64,000 nt of DNA from an uncultured Bacteroidales bacterium (GTDB lineage: Bacteria > Bacteroidota > Bacteroidia > Bacteroidales > P3), in NCBI GenBank assembly GCA_905233475.1, contig CAJOEN010000031.1, positions 27,099 to 91,098 on the forward strand, written 5' to 3'. The notes below the pieces were generated by a model. The model worked only from the letters and a program-made list of their open reading frames with translations. It was not told the origin of the DNA and ran no database searches. The position numbers and the translations under genes are program-made. Shown here one piece after another: positions 24,991 to 34,702 of this stretch; the stretch's first letter is position 1, and the number at the start of each line of letters is the position of its first letter.

Positions 24991-25099
24991 CGAAAAAGTT
25001 TCGAGTTTTTTGCTGTGAATCTGCAACTTTTTGCTTCGAAAGACGAAATACACTATCTCATCTTATTTTAGCACAAGTTGTTACTTGAAGTACAAGAAA

Positions 25100-28000
25100 C
25101 TATTCTTTCATGGCGTCGCTACGGCCTTTGCGCAAAACACTCTGTATCTGTTTTCGCACTATCGAGAAGGTCTCTTTCTTTTCAAACTCTTTGGCATAGC
25201 CGTTTTTGAATTTGTCGAGACGTATTTTCAGCTTTGCGTTGTCCAAATCGTTGAGGTCGCCTTTGTAACCAACAAGCAGTTTCAATTTCAACGGCCATTG
25301 CAGTGCACAGAATTTGTAGTCGAAAGTCATGTCGGCGTACTGCGTTCCCAAAATGCCCACCTTATAGCGGTCTATCGAAAATACAAATGGGAAGAAATTT
25401 ATAACCTTGTTTTTCATCACAAACTCAAGTGAAAGGCTGTCCACAAGATTTCGTTCTTTGTTCTTGAAAAGCAATATTTTAGAAAGCTTTCGGAAAGTCT
25501 CGTTGTCGAGTAGTACAAGACTGTCGCCACGAACGAGGCATGAGGCGTTGAGCGACGGAATATCAACGCCAAAATCGGAGTTGAGTTTGCCCAAAGCCAT
25601 GATGTCGGCTGAGATAAGTCCTTCGAACGACCTCAACATGGGCATCAAAGTATCAACTGCCGGTATCTGGGTTATCAGCTTGGTAATGTTGAGTTTATCA
25701 ACTTTAAGGTCGGCTGAGACATTGGCACTGCTTTTGTCGGCGGCCTTGTAAAACAGTGTTGTATGCACGTTGCCCAACGAAGAGTTGAAATTAAGTCCGT
25801 CGAGAATTATGTAACTGTTTTTCAGCACTACCTTGCCGTTCACATCGTTCAGCACAGCCTTGTCGTAACGTACCTCCTTGAGGTTGGTTTGCAGTGTTAT
25901 GTTGAAATTGTTGGGTACGACAATAATCTCTCTTTTTGTCGTATCTTCTACTGCCTGAGCATTTTGTGCAATGGCGGAGTCGCTGCCCGACGATGATTTT
26001 ATAAGGTTTAGTAAGTCATTGGCACTCAAAAGATTGGACTGTAAAACCAAGTCTCCTTCCCATTTTTTACGTCCCAGCAGTGAACGGCGCACATGTTTAA
26101 CGATGCCCGACATCTGCAAGTCGGTATGCCGCACCCTAACGCTAAAGTCGTTGAGTTTCAAATCCCTGCCATCGAGGGTGAGCTCAGCTTTGCCCACGCG
26201 TACGGGGTAGTTCATTTCGGGAGTACGCACTTTCACCGAGGCGAGATTGACTTTGGTATCCACGTTCCAACGTGTTAAAAATGTTTGTATTACGTCTGCA
26301 CTATCGCCAATGGTTGTGTCGGGTTGGAGGCTGGCCAGCAAATAGTCAATTGTTTGTTGGGTGTTAAGCTGGCGGTAAATGCTTTTGCGGCGATGATTGA
26401 TATTGGCAGTGTCCCTTTTTGAAAGGCTGTCGTGTGGGCGTTGTAAGTCTGCCAAAGGTCTAATACTCAATGCTATGTCGGCAGTTTTTAAATTGGCTGA
26501 AATGCTGTCGTAGAGAATGTGCGTTTGTGCAGTGTTCAACGTAAGTGTGAGCAATGGCGAAGCCTGATTGTTTTTCGACGGCAACATGGATAGTCCGACT
26601 GTTGTTCCTTTACTCTGAAAATCAATGTTTTCCATTAATTTTAGGTTGGGATTGCTGATGTCTATCCGAGCCAACGTTGCCGTAACGATATTTCTGACCT
26701 CTGGTGCCATTTGTGCCTCAATTCTCACATTACCCACCGTGCCATTTGCCAAAGTAGCGTATATTAGTGATAATGAGTCTATTGAAACATTGGCTTCAAC
26801 CAAAGCCTTCTCCCCCACCCTTTTTGCTACAGTGTTGGTTTTCAGCGAAATATCGGCATTCCTGAAATTGGCATAGAGGGTATCAACAGGCGATTTTACG
26901 CTGAAATTGTGCAATCCAACCTTGGCCGTAGCATGTATGCGTTCAAGTTTCATATTTGTAACGCTGCTCAGCAATGTATTGACATTCAAATCGATATCGG
27001 CATTGCCTGCAACATTCATTCCTGCGGGAAGAACGGGGAAATACCTCAAAGTCTTATCCACATTGGCTTTCAGCTTGGCTTTGGCCGAAACAAACGGGTC
27101 GTTGAGAATGTCATTGGCAGTGGCGTTTAGCTCTGCCGACAAAAAATTGCTGCTAAGCGAAAAGCGGTCGATACTCGCGTGCGATGTCTTGATTTTATTG
27201 AGATCTACAAATGCACTTGCCAGAAGGTTTATATCGCAAATATCGAACCCCAAAGCGTCGTAGTTGAGGTATGCGTTGGATAGAACCGCCGAAGCCTGTA
27301 CCACAGGAAACGATTTTTCGGTGTAAGTACCTGTTACATAAGTATTGACATCAAGGCTGCCTTTCACGTCCACGTGGCTCAGAATGGGCAGATAGGCCGT
27401 TGGCACCATTTGTTTAAGCATATCCAAAGCAGGTATTTGCCCGTTTATCCATATATTCATGTCAATAACATTGGTGTCGGGCATGGAAACGTAGCCGTCC
27501 ATGCGGAAACGGTTCTCGTTTACATACAGCGAAGCAGAGTCAAGGTCGAAACAAGTTGAATTGATGTCTGCTAACAATTTGGTTTTCAGTCCGATGTTGA
27601 TATTGTTTGCAAGCTGGATACTGTCGGTTTTCAGCGATATCCCATCAAGCTCCGCCGAAATGTCCACAGCCGTTTTCATTTTGTAGAAATCGCCCGAGAG
27701 TGCAAGGCGGAGATTATCGAGAGAAGCGAATACATTGGACGAAAAGTCTTCGTAAACTACTGATTTCGTGCGGAATGAAATTTTATTTACATTGATGGAA
27801 TTTACGTATTCATCAATGGCAAATACCGATTCCGTAGTGTCTGGTTCCGAAGGCAGTGCTATGTCCCAGTTGGCTGAGCCTTCGGGAGTTACGTATGCGT
27901 ATGCCGTAACGCCGTCGAAAGAAATTTCTTCGATGTTCAAATCCTTTTTTTTCAGGTAATTGACTGGGTCTAACTGTATGCGGCAGATGTCGAAACAAAG

Positions 28001-28360
28001 CAAGGTGTCGCGTTTTTGGGCAAAAGCGGGTGCATCGTCGGCAAAAGCCTTGGACACTATACTACCGTTGTTCAGCGTGAGGTAAAAATCCGGGAACGTG
28101 GAAAGAAAGGTTATGTCCACCTGCTCAAACTGCACATCGGCATTTAGAAATTTATCGGCGTAGGTATTTACTATTTTGGTGACTTTTTGAGGGGAGAAAA
28201 TGATATAAAGTGCCACCCCAACGGCTATCAGCACCAAAAGTACAAGAGACAGAAGTGTTATTAAAGTGATTTTCAAGGCTTTGCGCCAGACACTCTTCTT
28301 CTTGGTCTTTTTTATTTCTTTATCAATGCTTTTCACGGTTTGAATTTTAATGTTGTTCAA
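25100..28360 (-). CDS. AsmA-like inner-membrane protein
   Basis: A 1086-residue protein with a basic N-terminus, one membrane helix (about 28-53, ITLITLLSLVLLVLIAVGVALYI) and a very long periplasmic region of repeated beta-rich segments, as in the AsmA/TamB-type superfamily. These proteins bridge the periplasm and are implicated in lipid transport to the outer membrane. The C-terminus has the AsmA-type SIDRYKVGILGTQYADMTFDYKF. It starts 7 nt after mnmE, so the two may be co-transcribed. Confidence 0.8.
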   Translation of the reverse strand: MNNIKIQTVKSIDKEIKKTKKKSVWRKALKITLITLLSLVLLVLIAVGVALYIIFSPQKVTKIVNTYADKFLNADVQFEQVDITFLSTFPDFYLTLNNGSIVSKAFADDAPAFAQKRDTLLCFDICRIQLDPVNYLKKKDLNIEEISFDGVTAYAYVTPEGSANWDIALPSEPDTTESVFAIDEYVNSINVNKISFRTKSVVYEDFSSNVFASLDNLRLALSGDFYKMKTAVDISAELDGISLKTDSIQLANNINIGLKTKLLADINSTCFDLDSASLYVNENRFRMDGYVSMPDTNVIDMNIWINGQIPALDMLKQMVPTAYLPILSHVDVKGSLDVNTYVTGTYTEKSFPVVQASAVLSNAYLNYDALGFDICDINLLASAFVDLNKIKTSHASIDRFSLSSNFLSAELNATANDILNDPFVSAKAKLKANVDKTLRYFPVLPAGMNVAGNADIDLNVNTLLSSVTNMKLERIHATAKVGLHNFSVKSPVDTLYANFRNADISLKTNTVAKRVGEKALVEANVSIDSLSLIYATLANGTVGNVRIEAQMAPEVRNIVTATLARIDISNPNLKLMENIDFQSKGTTVGLSMLPSKNNQASPLLTLTLNTAQTHILYDSISANLKTADIALSIRPLADLQRPHDSLSKRDTANINHRRKSIYRQLNTQQTIDYLLASLQPDTTIGDSADVIQTFLTRWNVDTKVNLASVKVRTPEMNYPVRVGKAELTLDGRDLKLNDFSVRVRHTDLQMSGIVKHVRRSLLGRKKWEGDLVLQSNLLSANDLLNLIKSSSGSDSAIAQNAQAVEDTTKREIIVVPNNFNITLQTNLKEVRYDKAVLNDVNGKVVLKNSYIILDGLNFNSSLGNVHTTLFYKAADKSSANVSADLKVDKLNITKLITQIPAVDTLMPMLRSFEGLISADIMALGKLNSDFGVDIPSLNASCLVRGDSLVLLDNETFRKLSKILLFKNKERNLVDSLSLEFVMKNKVINFFPFVFSIDRYKVGILGTQYADMTFDYKFCALQWPLKLKLLVGYKGDLNDLDNAKLKIRLDKFKNGYAKEFEKKETFSIVRKQIQSVLRKGRSDAMKE

Positions 28361-28366
28361 ATATTA

Positions 28367-29737
28367 TTATTTTCCCACGCAAAAACGGCTGAAAATTGTT
28401 CCCAAGACCTCATCGGAGGACACTTCGCCGGTGATAAGTCCGATGTAGTATAGCGCCTGACGTATGTCCACCATCAGCAAATCGCCTGCCACACCGCTTG
28501 CAAGTCCTTCTTTAACAGGCTTTAAGGTGTCTATTATTTTGCACATGGCCTCGTAATGCCGCACATTGGTAAGTATAACATCATTTTCTCCTCCTTTAAT
28601 TTTCACACGGGAAACCAGTCCCTGTTTGAGTTCCTCAATTCCTTTGCCATACAAGGCAGAAATCCAATAGCAATCGGAATCTGGCTCGATATTTCCATAT
28701 TTAGGAGCTTTTGACGTATCCATTTTATTAACGACAAGCAGGCATTTTTTAGCTTCATTTTTGGCCTCTTCCAACAGTGTTGCCATATTCTCCGTCGGTT
28801 TCTGACTATCTCCTACGACAAGCACAATTTCTGCCGAGCCGATGGCTTTACGGCTTCGTGCTATGCCCATTTTCTCCACAGGGTCATTGCTGTTGCGTAT
28901 GCCTGCGGTGTCTATGAATCGAAATGTTATGCCATCAATAACTACTGTGTCCTCAATGGTGTCGCGTGTGGTGCCGGGAATGTCGGATACTATGGCGCGC
29001 TCGTCGCCGAGCAAAGCGTTGAGCAATGTGGATTTGCCAGCGTTTGGTTCGCCCACAATAGCCACAGGCACACCGTTTTTTATCGCATTGCCCTCACGGA
29101 AAGAATTGACAAGGCTTTCTACCTCTTTTTCAATGCTTTGCACAAGATGTTTTAAATTGTTTCTGTCGGCGAATTCCACGTCCTCGTCGCTGAAATCGAG
29201 TTCCAATTCGAGCAGTGCCGACAGTTCCACAAATTGTTGCCTTAGTTGCGACAACTTTTTGGAGAAACCGCCTCGCATTTGGTTTATTGCTATACGGTGC
29301 GCCGCTTCGGATTTGGAGTCGATAAGGTCGGCTACGGCTTCGGCTTGCGAAAGGTCGAGTTTGCCGTTTATGAAAGCTCTCATGGTGAACTCCCCTGCTT
29401 CGGCAAGGCGCGCGCCGTTTTTTACAAGTGTCTCCAAAATTTTTTGCTGTACATACAAAGAGCCGTGGCACGAAATCTCTACGGTGTCGTCGCCTGTGTA
29501 GGAATGTGGCGAGGCAAAAAATGTGGCAACTACCTCATCTACAAGCATTTCTCCATCATAAAAACAGCAATAACGTGCGGTATCGGCCTTTAGCGAATTT
29601 CCAAGCCTCTCCCCTTTTCGGTTGCGTAACAATTTGTCGCACAGCGTTTTCACGTCTTTTCCGGAAATACGTATCACGGCAATTCCTCCGACACCAGCCG
29701 GAGTGGATACGGCACATATTGTTTCAAAATCTTTCAC
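28367..29737 (-). CDS. mnmE: tRNA uridine-5-carboxymethylaminomethyl GTPase MnmE
   Basis: The 456-residue enzyme has an N-terminal folate-binding domain (ICAVSTPAGVGGIAVIRISG), a GTPase domain with GEPNAGKSTLLNALLGD, DIPGTTRDTIED and NKMDTSK, and a C-terminal C-x-G-K motif (FCVGK). With MnmG it modifies U34 of tRNAs. It precedes the AsmA-like gene on the minus strand. Confidence 0.96.
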   Translation of the reverse strand: MKDFETICAVSTPAGVGGIAVIRISGKDVKTLCDKLLRNRKGERLGNSLKADTARYCCFYDGEMLVDEVVATFFASPHSYTGDDTVEISCHGSLYVQQKILETLVKNGARLAEAGEFTMRAFINGKLDLSQAEAVADLIDSKSEAAHRIAINQMRGGFSKKLSQLRQQFVELSALLELELDFSDEDVEFADRNNLKHLVQSIEKEVESLVNSFREGNAIKNGVPVAIVGEPNAGKSTLLNALLGDERAIVSDIPGTTRDTIEDTVVIDGITFRFIDTAGIRNSNDPVEKMGIARSRKAIGSAEIVLVVGDSQKPTENMATLLEEAKNEAKKCLLVVNKMDTSKAPKYGNIEPDSDCYWISALYGKGIEELKQGLVSRVKIKGGENDVILTNVRHYEAMCKIIDTLKPVKEGLASGVAGDLLMVDIRQALYYIGLITGEVSSDEVLGTIFSRFCVGK

Positions 29738-29755
29738 GGCAACAATATTTTGGCA

Positions 29756-30244
29756 TTATTTGTTCCAATTTTCACCATATATACGAGCAACATCGCTTTC
29801 GGAAAGCTGAATGTCCATTTTTATGCGGTAGGCACTCGGTTTCAGCAACATAAAAGAAAATACAAATACCAAAGCCTCAAGACATACAAGCAGACTGTTT
29901 TCCACAAAAATGCTGACAGCTGCGATTGCAGAAAGTGTAAAAGCCGATATATAAAGGCTTTGCAGCATAAGAGAGTAGTATCGGCTTACTTTTTGCTCAA
30001 TGGTTTCGAGGTTTGCAAGCGACGACAGGCGTTTTTTTAGTATGTTGCGGGTGTAAAAAAACTGGAATACCGCAAGACCTATGGCCACAAATGCAAGTGT
30101 AATTTGGGTTTTCAAATTTCCAACAGGTGATGAAAAAAAGCCGAAAATCTGTGTTAGTATACTGAAAACTAATGATATTACTCCCACACACAGTGTTGTA
30201 GCGGCATGGAGGTTTATGTTTTTTTTGTATCTCTCTATGGTCAT
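29756..30244 (-). CDS. Small membrane protein of unknown function
   Basis: A 162-residue protein with predicted membrane helices near residues 13-35, 46-66, 92-108 and 112-135 and a short polar C-terminus (IQLSESDVARIYGENWNK). I do not recognise a family. It starts after the tRNA gene on the same strand and precedes mnmE by 18 nt. Confidence 0.6.
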   Translation of the reverse strand: MTIERYKKNINLHAATTLCVGVISLVFSILTQIFGFFSSPVGNLKTQITLAFVAIGLAVFQFFYTRNILKKRLSSLANLETIEQKVSRYYSLMLQSLYISAFTLSAIAAVSIFVENSLLVCLEALVFVFSFMLLKPSAYRIKMDIQLSESDVARIYGENWNK

Positions 30245-30328
30245 TTGGTGTTGATTTGAATATGTTCCAAAAACTGCATTTCGTCTTTTTTATTGTGTGC
30301 CGTTTTTTTATAAGTGTGTCCCTACAGC

Positions 30329-30357
30329 AAAAAAGACGGGGAAAAATCCTCGTCTTT
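30329..30357 (-). terminator. Rho-independent terminator of the CAU tRNA gene
   Basis: On the minus strand a GACGAGGA/TCCCCGTC stem with a T-rich loop is followed by TTTTTT. It lies just after the 3' end of the tRNA. Confidence 0.8.
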
Positions 30358-30363
30358 CGTTTG

Positions 30364-30437
30364 TGGCCCCTCTAGGGCTCGAACCTAGGACCCCCTGATT
30401 ATGAGTCAGATGCTCTAACCAACTGAGCTAAGGGGCC
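30364..30437 (-). tRNA. tRNA with CAU anticodon (Met elongator or Ile2)
   Basis: The minus strand folds as a cloverleaf: acceptor GGCCCCT/AGGGGCC, D arm GCTC/GAGC, anticodon loop CTCATAA (anticodon CAT) and T arm CTAGG/CCTAG with TTCGAGC. The CCA end is not encoded. The GGCCCCT acceptor resembles E. coli tRNA-Ile2 (lysidine-modified), but elongator tRNA-Met cannot be excluded by eye. Confidence 0.9.
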
Positions 30438-30470
30438 AATTTCGGTAAAATTCCGTTCCGAAATCGTTTG

Positions 30471-30502
30471 CAAAAGTACGTCTTTTTTTCGGTTCTACCA
30501 AA
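30471..30502 (-). promoter_or_regulatory. Promoter of the CAU tRNA gene
   Basis: Reading on the minus strand: TTTG (30502-30499), a 20-nt spacer and TACTTTTG (30478-30471). The transcript would start about 25 nt before the tRNA. Confidence 0.7.
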
Positions 30503-30575
30503 TATTTTTGCCAAATTATTTTTTTTTAGTCCGCAAATACTTGTTTTACAGATAAATAATTTTGAGGCAAAAATG

Positions 30576-31619
30576 TCATACATCCTTGTGATACTCGTTT
30601 GAAATGGCTTTAAGGCAGTCCGAAAATGCCAAAATGTCGCTCTCCTGCGTATCAAAACTGCACATCCATCGCACCTCGTTTTTGGCCTCGTCCCAGTCGT
30701 AGAAAAAGTAATGTTCCAAAAGGTTTTTCCACATAGTGCGCGGCATACGGGCAAAAACGGCATTTACCTGCACGGGATATACTATGTCCACACCGGGTAT
30801 GTCTTTCACACTGCTATATAGCAGTTGAGCCATAGCGTTGGAATGCTGTGCGTTGCGTTTCCACAAATCGGTTTCCAGATAGGCTTTGAACTGTGCCGCC
30901 ACAAACCTCATCTTGGAGCACAGCTGCATGGCCTGTTTGCGGCGGTAGAGGAAATCCTCTTTCAGTATGGGATTGAGCAACACCACGCTCTCTCCCATCA
31001 TAAGGCCGTTTTTGGTACCGCCAAAGGATATGGCGTCGGCGCCGATGTCTGTTGTCATTTCACGGAAAGTGCAGCCCAAGGCCACGGCTGCGTTGGCCAA
31101 GCGTGCCCCGTCGATGTGCAGAAGCATGTCGTTGGCATGTACGAAGTCCGACAGTTCTTTCAACTCGTCCAATGTGTAAAGGGTTCCAAGTTCGGTAGGT
31201 TGTGCCACCGACACCACGCGTGGCTGCGAGTGGTGCTGAAATCCTATGCCGTGCAGGTGCTGTTTTATGAGTTCGGGCGTGAGCTTGCCGTCGGGAGTGG
31301 CAACGGTGAGGAGCTTGGCTCCCGTTATACGTTGCGGAGCACCGCACTCGTCCACGTTGATATGGGCTGTTTCGGCACATATCACGGCGTTATGCGAACG
31401 CAACATACTGTCGATACACAGTACATTGGCACCAGTGCCGTTGAACACCATATATGCGGTGGTCTGCTCGCCGAAATGCTCTTTAAATAGTTTCTCCACT
31501 TCCGATGAAAGTTCGTCGTCGCCGTAAGCAAGGGCATGTTCGGTATTTGCCTTTTGTATGGCTTCTATAACTTCGGGCGAAATCCCGGAATGGTTGTCGC
31601 TTCCAAATCCGCGCTTCAT
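30576..31619 (-). CDS. ltaE: Low-specificity L-threonine aldolase
   Basis: The 347-residue PLP enzyme (fold type I) begins MKRGFGSDNHSG. It has the expected pyridoxal-lysine in ISFGGTKNGLMMGE (about 195-208). It cleaves L-threonine or allo-threonine to glycine and acetaldehyde. An ATG four codons upstream is not used, since the conserved N-terminus begins at MKRGFGSDNHSG. It is followed by the tRNA gene on the same strand. Confidence 0.85.
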   Translation of the reverse strand: MKRGFGSDNHSGISPEVIEAIQKANTEHALAYGDDELSSEVEKLFKEHFGEQTTAYMVFNGTGANVLCIDSMLRSHNAVICAETAHINVDECGAPQRITGAKLLTVATPDGKLTPELIKQHLHGIGFQHHSQPRVVSVAQPTELGTLYTLDELKELSDFVHANDMLLHIDGARLANAAVALGCTFREMTTDIGADAISFGGTKNGLMMGESVVLLNPILKEDFLYRRKQAMQLCSKMRFVAAQFKAYLETDLWKRNAQHSNAMAQLLYSSVKDIPGVDIVYPVQVNAVFARMPRTMWKNLLEHYFFYDWDEAKNEVRWMCSFDTQESDILAFSDCLKAISNEYHKDV

Positions 31620-31629
31620 AATAATTAGC

Positions 31630-31690
31630 AATTAGTAATGAGTAATGAGTAATGAGTATTTTACAATGAACAATTAAACAATAAACAGTT
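31630..31690. repeat. Low-complexity AGTAATG repeat spacer
   Basis: Three tandem AGTAATG units (31634-31658) within an AT-rich spacer of repetitive words (CAATTAAACAATAAACAG). The same vocabulary recurs near 46381-46420. Confidence 0.75.
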
Positions 31691-31700
31691 CAACAAATAA

Positions 31701-32582
31701 TCAAAACGTTATCGGTGCTTGGCATACGTTGATGATTTCCTGCTGTCCTTCCGCAAGGAATACAATGACTTTCAGGTGCTTGAGATTGACATCGACGCCA
31801 GAAATCTGTTCTGGTATGGTGTATTTATACGATCGGCGTATCTGCGTTCCTACTACGGGGGTTATGTCGTCGCCCCACTGTCCGGTAAGGAGATGACGTA
31901 GCATGTCCATGTGGCAGTAAAGGCTTGTGCCGAAGTCGTAATGCGATGGGTTGTAGGTGGAGCCGCCGTTCTGCCGACCCCAAACGCTGTCCTCCACAAG
32001 TGCCACATTCAGTTTGTCCGAAATATTGGTGTCGTTGGTGTCTTTCGACACGTAGTAAATGGCCACAGCCACAGTCAGTTCCCGGGTGTTGGGGTCGATA
32101 ACGGCTTTTGCGTTGAGGTTGGCGTCGGAGGACTGCAACATAACCAAATTGGCGGCGTTTGCCCAATAGCTCCTGTCCATAGCAGTGCCCGTATTTTCGG
32201 TATCCATTGCGTATGTTTCGAACACTCGCCGGTTTACTGTACCTGCCGGATAACTAGTAAGGTGCGACTGTTCGGCAAGTTCCGCGCCAAAGTCTGTGGT
32301 ATAGGTGTTGTCGGCGTCGGTGCCTGTGTGTATGTTTATGCAGAAAACCCTGCCCGGATGGTTCACCTTCAAGCCGTTCAAAATGCGGTGTCCGTCGGAA
32401 CTTAGCGGATCCTTTATGCCTGTAAAATGCTCCACAAGCACATTCTTTTCCTGCGGTGTGGAAGAGGCCGACACCGTAGCTGTCAAATCTGAGGTCTCAT
32501 TTTTGTCGTCGTCGCCACAGGATACTGTGCCCGTTGCCAAAAAAGCCAATGAGACTACAAGTGTTAGGTGTATTTTTTTCAT
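31701..32582 (-). CDS. Omp28-like outer-membrane lipoprotein, cysteine-less variant
   Basis: A 293-residue protein with a lipoprotein signal peptide ending in SCGDD. The Omp28-type region (about 45-175: NVLVEHFTGIKDPLSSDGHRILNGLKV) lacks the CxxC of its paralogues; the site reads KDPLSSDGH. Omp28-family proteins have a thioredoxin-like fold and are surface lipoproteins in Bacteroidetes. It is the last of four tandem paralogues. Confidence 0.8.
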   Translation of the reverse strand: MKKIHLTLVVSLAFLATGTVSCGDDDKNETSDLTATVSASSTPQEKNVLVEHFTGIKDPLSSDGHRILNGLKVNHPGRVFCINIHTGTDADNTYTTDFGAELAEQSHLTSYPAGTVNRRVFETYAMDTENTGTAMDRSYWANAANLVMLQSSDANLNAKAVIDPNTRELTVAVAIYYVSKDTNDTNISDKLNVALVEDSVWGRQNGGSTYNPSHYDFGTSLYCHMDMLRHLLTGQWGDDITPVVGTQIRRSYKYTIPEQISGVDVNLKHLKVIVFLAEGQQEIINVCQAPITF

Positions 32583-32645
32583 TTTTTACTGTTTTGCAAA
32601 ATAATATAACGGCTAAGTCGGCGTATTATTGTTGTTTGTGTGCAA

Positions 32646-32676
32646 TAAAAAGGGAGAGGAAAAAATCCCTCTCCCC
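32646..32676 (-). terminator. Rho-independent terminator after second Omp28 paralogue
   Basis: An 8-bp GGGAGAGG/CCTCTCCC stem is followed on the minus strand by TTTTT. It separates the gene at 32699 from the gene at 31701. Confidence 0.75.
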
Positions 32677-32698
32677 ATATAAAAGTAGTATGAAAAAA

Positions 32699-33679
32699 CT
32701 ATTGCTTGTAGGACATTTCGGCCTTGCAGACATTTATCACTTCGCGTTCGCCTTCGGCTACAAACACAATAACCTCAAGGTCTTCCAACACTGCTGTTAC
32801 AGAATTGTTGTTGGTCTGATCGGTGAAGGCCTCCGGAATAGTATAGGTATATTCTTTCTCTATCAGAGAGCCTTGTGTTACAGGAGATATGTCGTCGCCG
32901 GCGGAATAGGTATGCGTCAGTGAAGAATATCTGAAAGATGATATGAATTTCTGGAACATTTCGTTGTGTCGGTACTGTGTGCCAACAACTTGGTTTGGAT
33001 TTCCGCTTGCCCCCGACTGATAACCCAATACATTGTTCTGAATAAGAGCTACATACAGTTTGTTGGAGGAGCCGGTACCATCGGCGGTGTAATACACCTG
33101 CACTTTTACTTTCAGCTCGCGTGTGTTTTTGTTGATTGAAGCGGCGGCGGCAACATTAGCGCATGCCGACATGGCGACTATCTGGTTTGCAGCTGGGGCA
33201 TAATTGCCATAGTTTAAGGTTAGTTTAGCTGAACCAGTGTTGAAGTCGTGGCGGTTTATAGTGCCAGCCGGGATGCTGTATCTGCCGTTTTCGACATTGA
33301 ATACACTGTTGTACACAGCTCCTGCTGTGGTGGTGTATGCATCGGCCAAGCCACCAGGCACATGGTAGTTTATTACGAAAGCTTTGCCAGGATGTGCAGC
33401 AACTACTTCGTTGGCTGCTTTATGTCCGAGTGGACAATATCCGCAATGGTTGCCGGTAAGTTCCTCAATAAGCACATTACGCATTGATGGTGTCTGCGAA
33501 ACGTTCACTATCAATGTGTCTTCGCTTGGCTCCGGTTCTGGCTCCGGTTCAGGATCGTCCGTTACTACATCCGGAGGGTTGGAGTTGTCCTTGTTTTCTT
33601 CTTCCTTGGTGCAGGAATATACACACAAGGCTGTTGCAAGAAATGCCAACGAAAAAATCTTATAGGTGTTTTTTTTCAT
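32699..33679 (-). CDS. Omp28-like outer-membrane lipoprotein
   Basis: A 326-residue protein; start at MKKNTYKIFSLAF chosen because it begins a lipoprotein signal peptide ending in YSCTKEE. An acidic/proline linker (PEPEPEPEPSED) precedes the Omp28 domain, which holds an intact CxxC in LTGNHCGYCPLGHKA. The upstream extension to 33820 is in frame but not coding-like. The paired cysteines could be redox-active or structural. Confidence 0.85.
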   Translation of the reverse strand: MKKNTYKIFSLAFLATALCVYSCTKEEENKDNSNPPDVVTDDPEPEPEPEPSEDTLIVNVSQTPSMRNVLIEELTGNHCGYCPLGHKAANEVVAAHPGKAFVINYHVPGGLADAYTTTAGAVYNSVFNVENGRYSIPAGTINRHDFNTGSAKLTLNYGNYAPAANQIVAMSACANVAAAASINKNTRELKVKVQVYYTADGTGSSNKLYVALIQNNVLGYQSGASGNPNQVVGTQYRHNEMFQKFISSFRYSSLTHTYSAGDDISPVTQGSLIEKEYTYTIPEAFTDQTNNNSVTAVLEDLEVIVFVAEGEREVINVCKAEMSYKQ

Positions 33680-33792
33680 GGTGTTTTTTATGTTTTTAAA
33701 TGATAAAAATAACGTTGCAAAGTTTTTTTGTTGTGTAGTTATCAAAAAAAAGGATAAGTAATTCCTCCTTTTTTTCGAACAATACGATTTTA

Positions 33793-34665
33793 TTAGTTCA
33801 ACGTGATAGGAGCTTCGCACACGTTTATCACTTCCTGATGGTCTTCAGTAAGGAACACTATAATATCAAGATGTTCGGGAACAACGGGTTCGTTAGATAT
33901 TGTAGCCGGCAAGGTATATTTGTATTCTTTCTTTATCTGTTGTCCTACAACCGGTGTGATAGCATCACCCCATTGTTCAGTAACAAGGTGGCGCAACATG
34001 TGAGTGTGGCAGTATTTTTGAGTTGTGGCGTCATACTGTGTGGGATTGTGAGTCTGTCCACCGGATTGCTGTCCCCAAATGCTGTCTTCGATTACAGCAA
34101 CATTTATCAAGTTTGTAGTGTTGGTTGGAGCAGAAGTGTAATAAACAGCCACACCCACGGTAAGTTCTCTTGTGGATTTGTTTATCATGGCTTTTGCTGC
34201 AATGTTGGCACAAGCGGGTTGCGACATAATCTCTGTTGCCGCTGCTGTGAATTTATCACGGCTCATTGCTGTACCACCGCTGCGTTGGCTGTATGATGAG
34301 AACACATGCCTGTTGACAGAACCTGCAGGATATCCTTTGATATTGGACTGATTTGCAAGAGCGGAACCAAAACTTGTAGTGTATTTTATGGCATATTGTC
34401 CTGTATGGATGTTGATGGCATAAACTCTGCCAGGATTGGCGGCCATTAACTCGTTAACCATTCTGTGTCCGTCAGGACAATAGCCACAATTTACGCCCGT
34501 AAATTCCTCAATAAGAGCATTTCTGTTTTGAACCTCAGTAGGTGCTGAAATGTCCAAAGAAATTTCTTCTTCGTCATCATCCTCCTCTTCGTTTTTGTTA
34601 CATCCTGCGAAGAGCATTGCTGTAGCAACCAAGGCTACTCCTAATAATCTAAATGTTTTTTTCAT
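33793..34665 (-). CDS. Omp28-like outer-membrane lipoprotein
   Basis: A 290-residue paralogue with a lipoprotein signal (VALVATAMLFAGCNKNEEEDDDEEE), an acidic stretch that acts as spacer from the membrane, and the Omp28 domain with CxxC in FTGVNCGYCPDGHRM. Third of the four in transcription order from the right is the previous gene; this one is second. Confidence 0.87.
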   Translation of the reverse strand: MKKTFRLLGVALVATAMLFAGCNKNEEEDDDEEEISLDISAPTEVQNRNALIEEFTGVNCGYCPDGHRMVNELMAANPGRVYAINIHTGQYAIKYTTSFGSALANQSNIKGYPAGSVNRHVFSSYSQRSGGTAMSRDKFTAAATEIMSQPACANIAAKAMINKSTRELTVGVAVYYTSAPTNTTNLINVAVIEDSIWGQQSGGQTHNPTQYDATTQKYCHTHMLRHLVTEQWGDAITPVVGQQIKKEYKYTLPATISNEPVVPEHLDIIVFLTEDHQEVINVCEAPITLN

Positions 34666-34702
34666 GGTTTTTTGATTTTAAAATTATCTTTTTTTTTGTA
34701 TT

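Noticed and set aside
29246..29593. Plus-strand ORFs inside mnmE
   Set aside because: MnmE is complete and conserved on the minus strand; the plus ORFs lack any domain.
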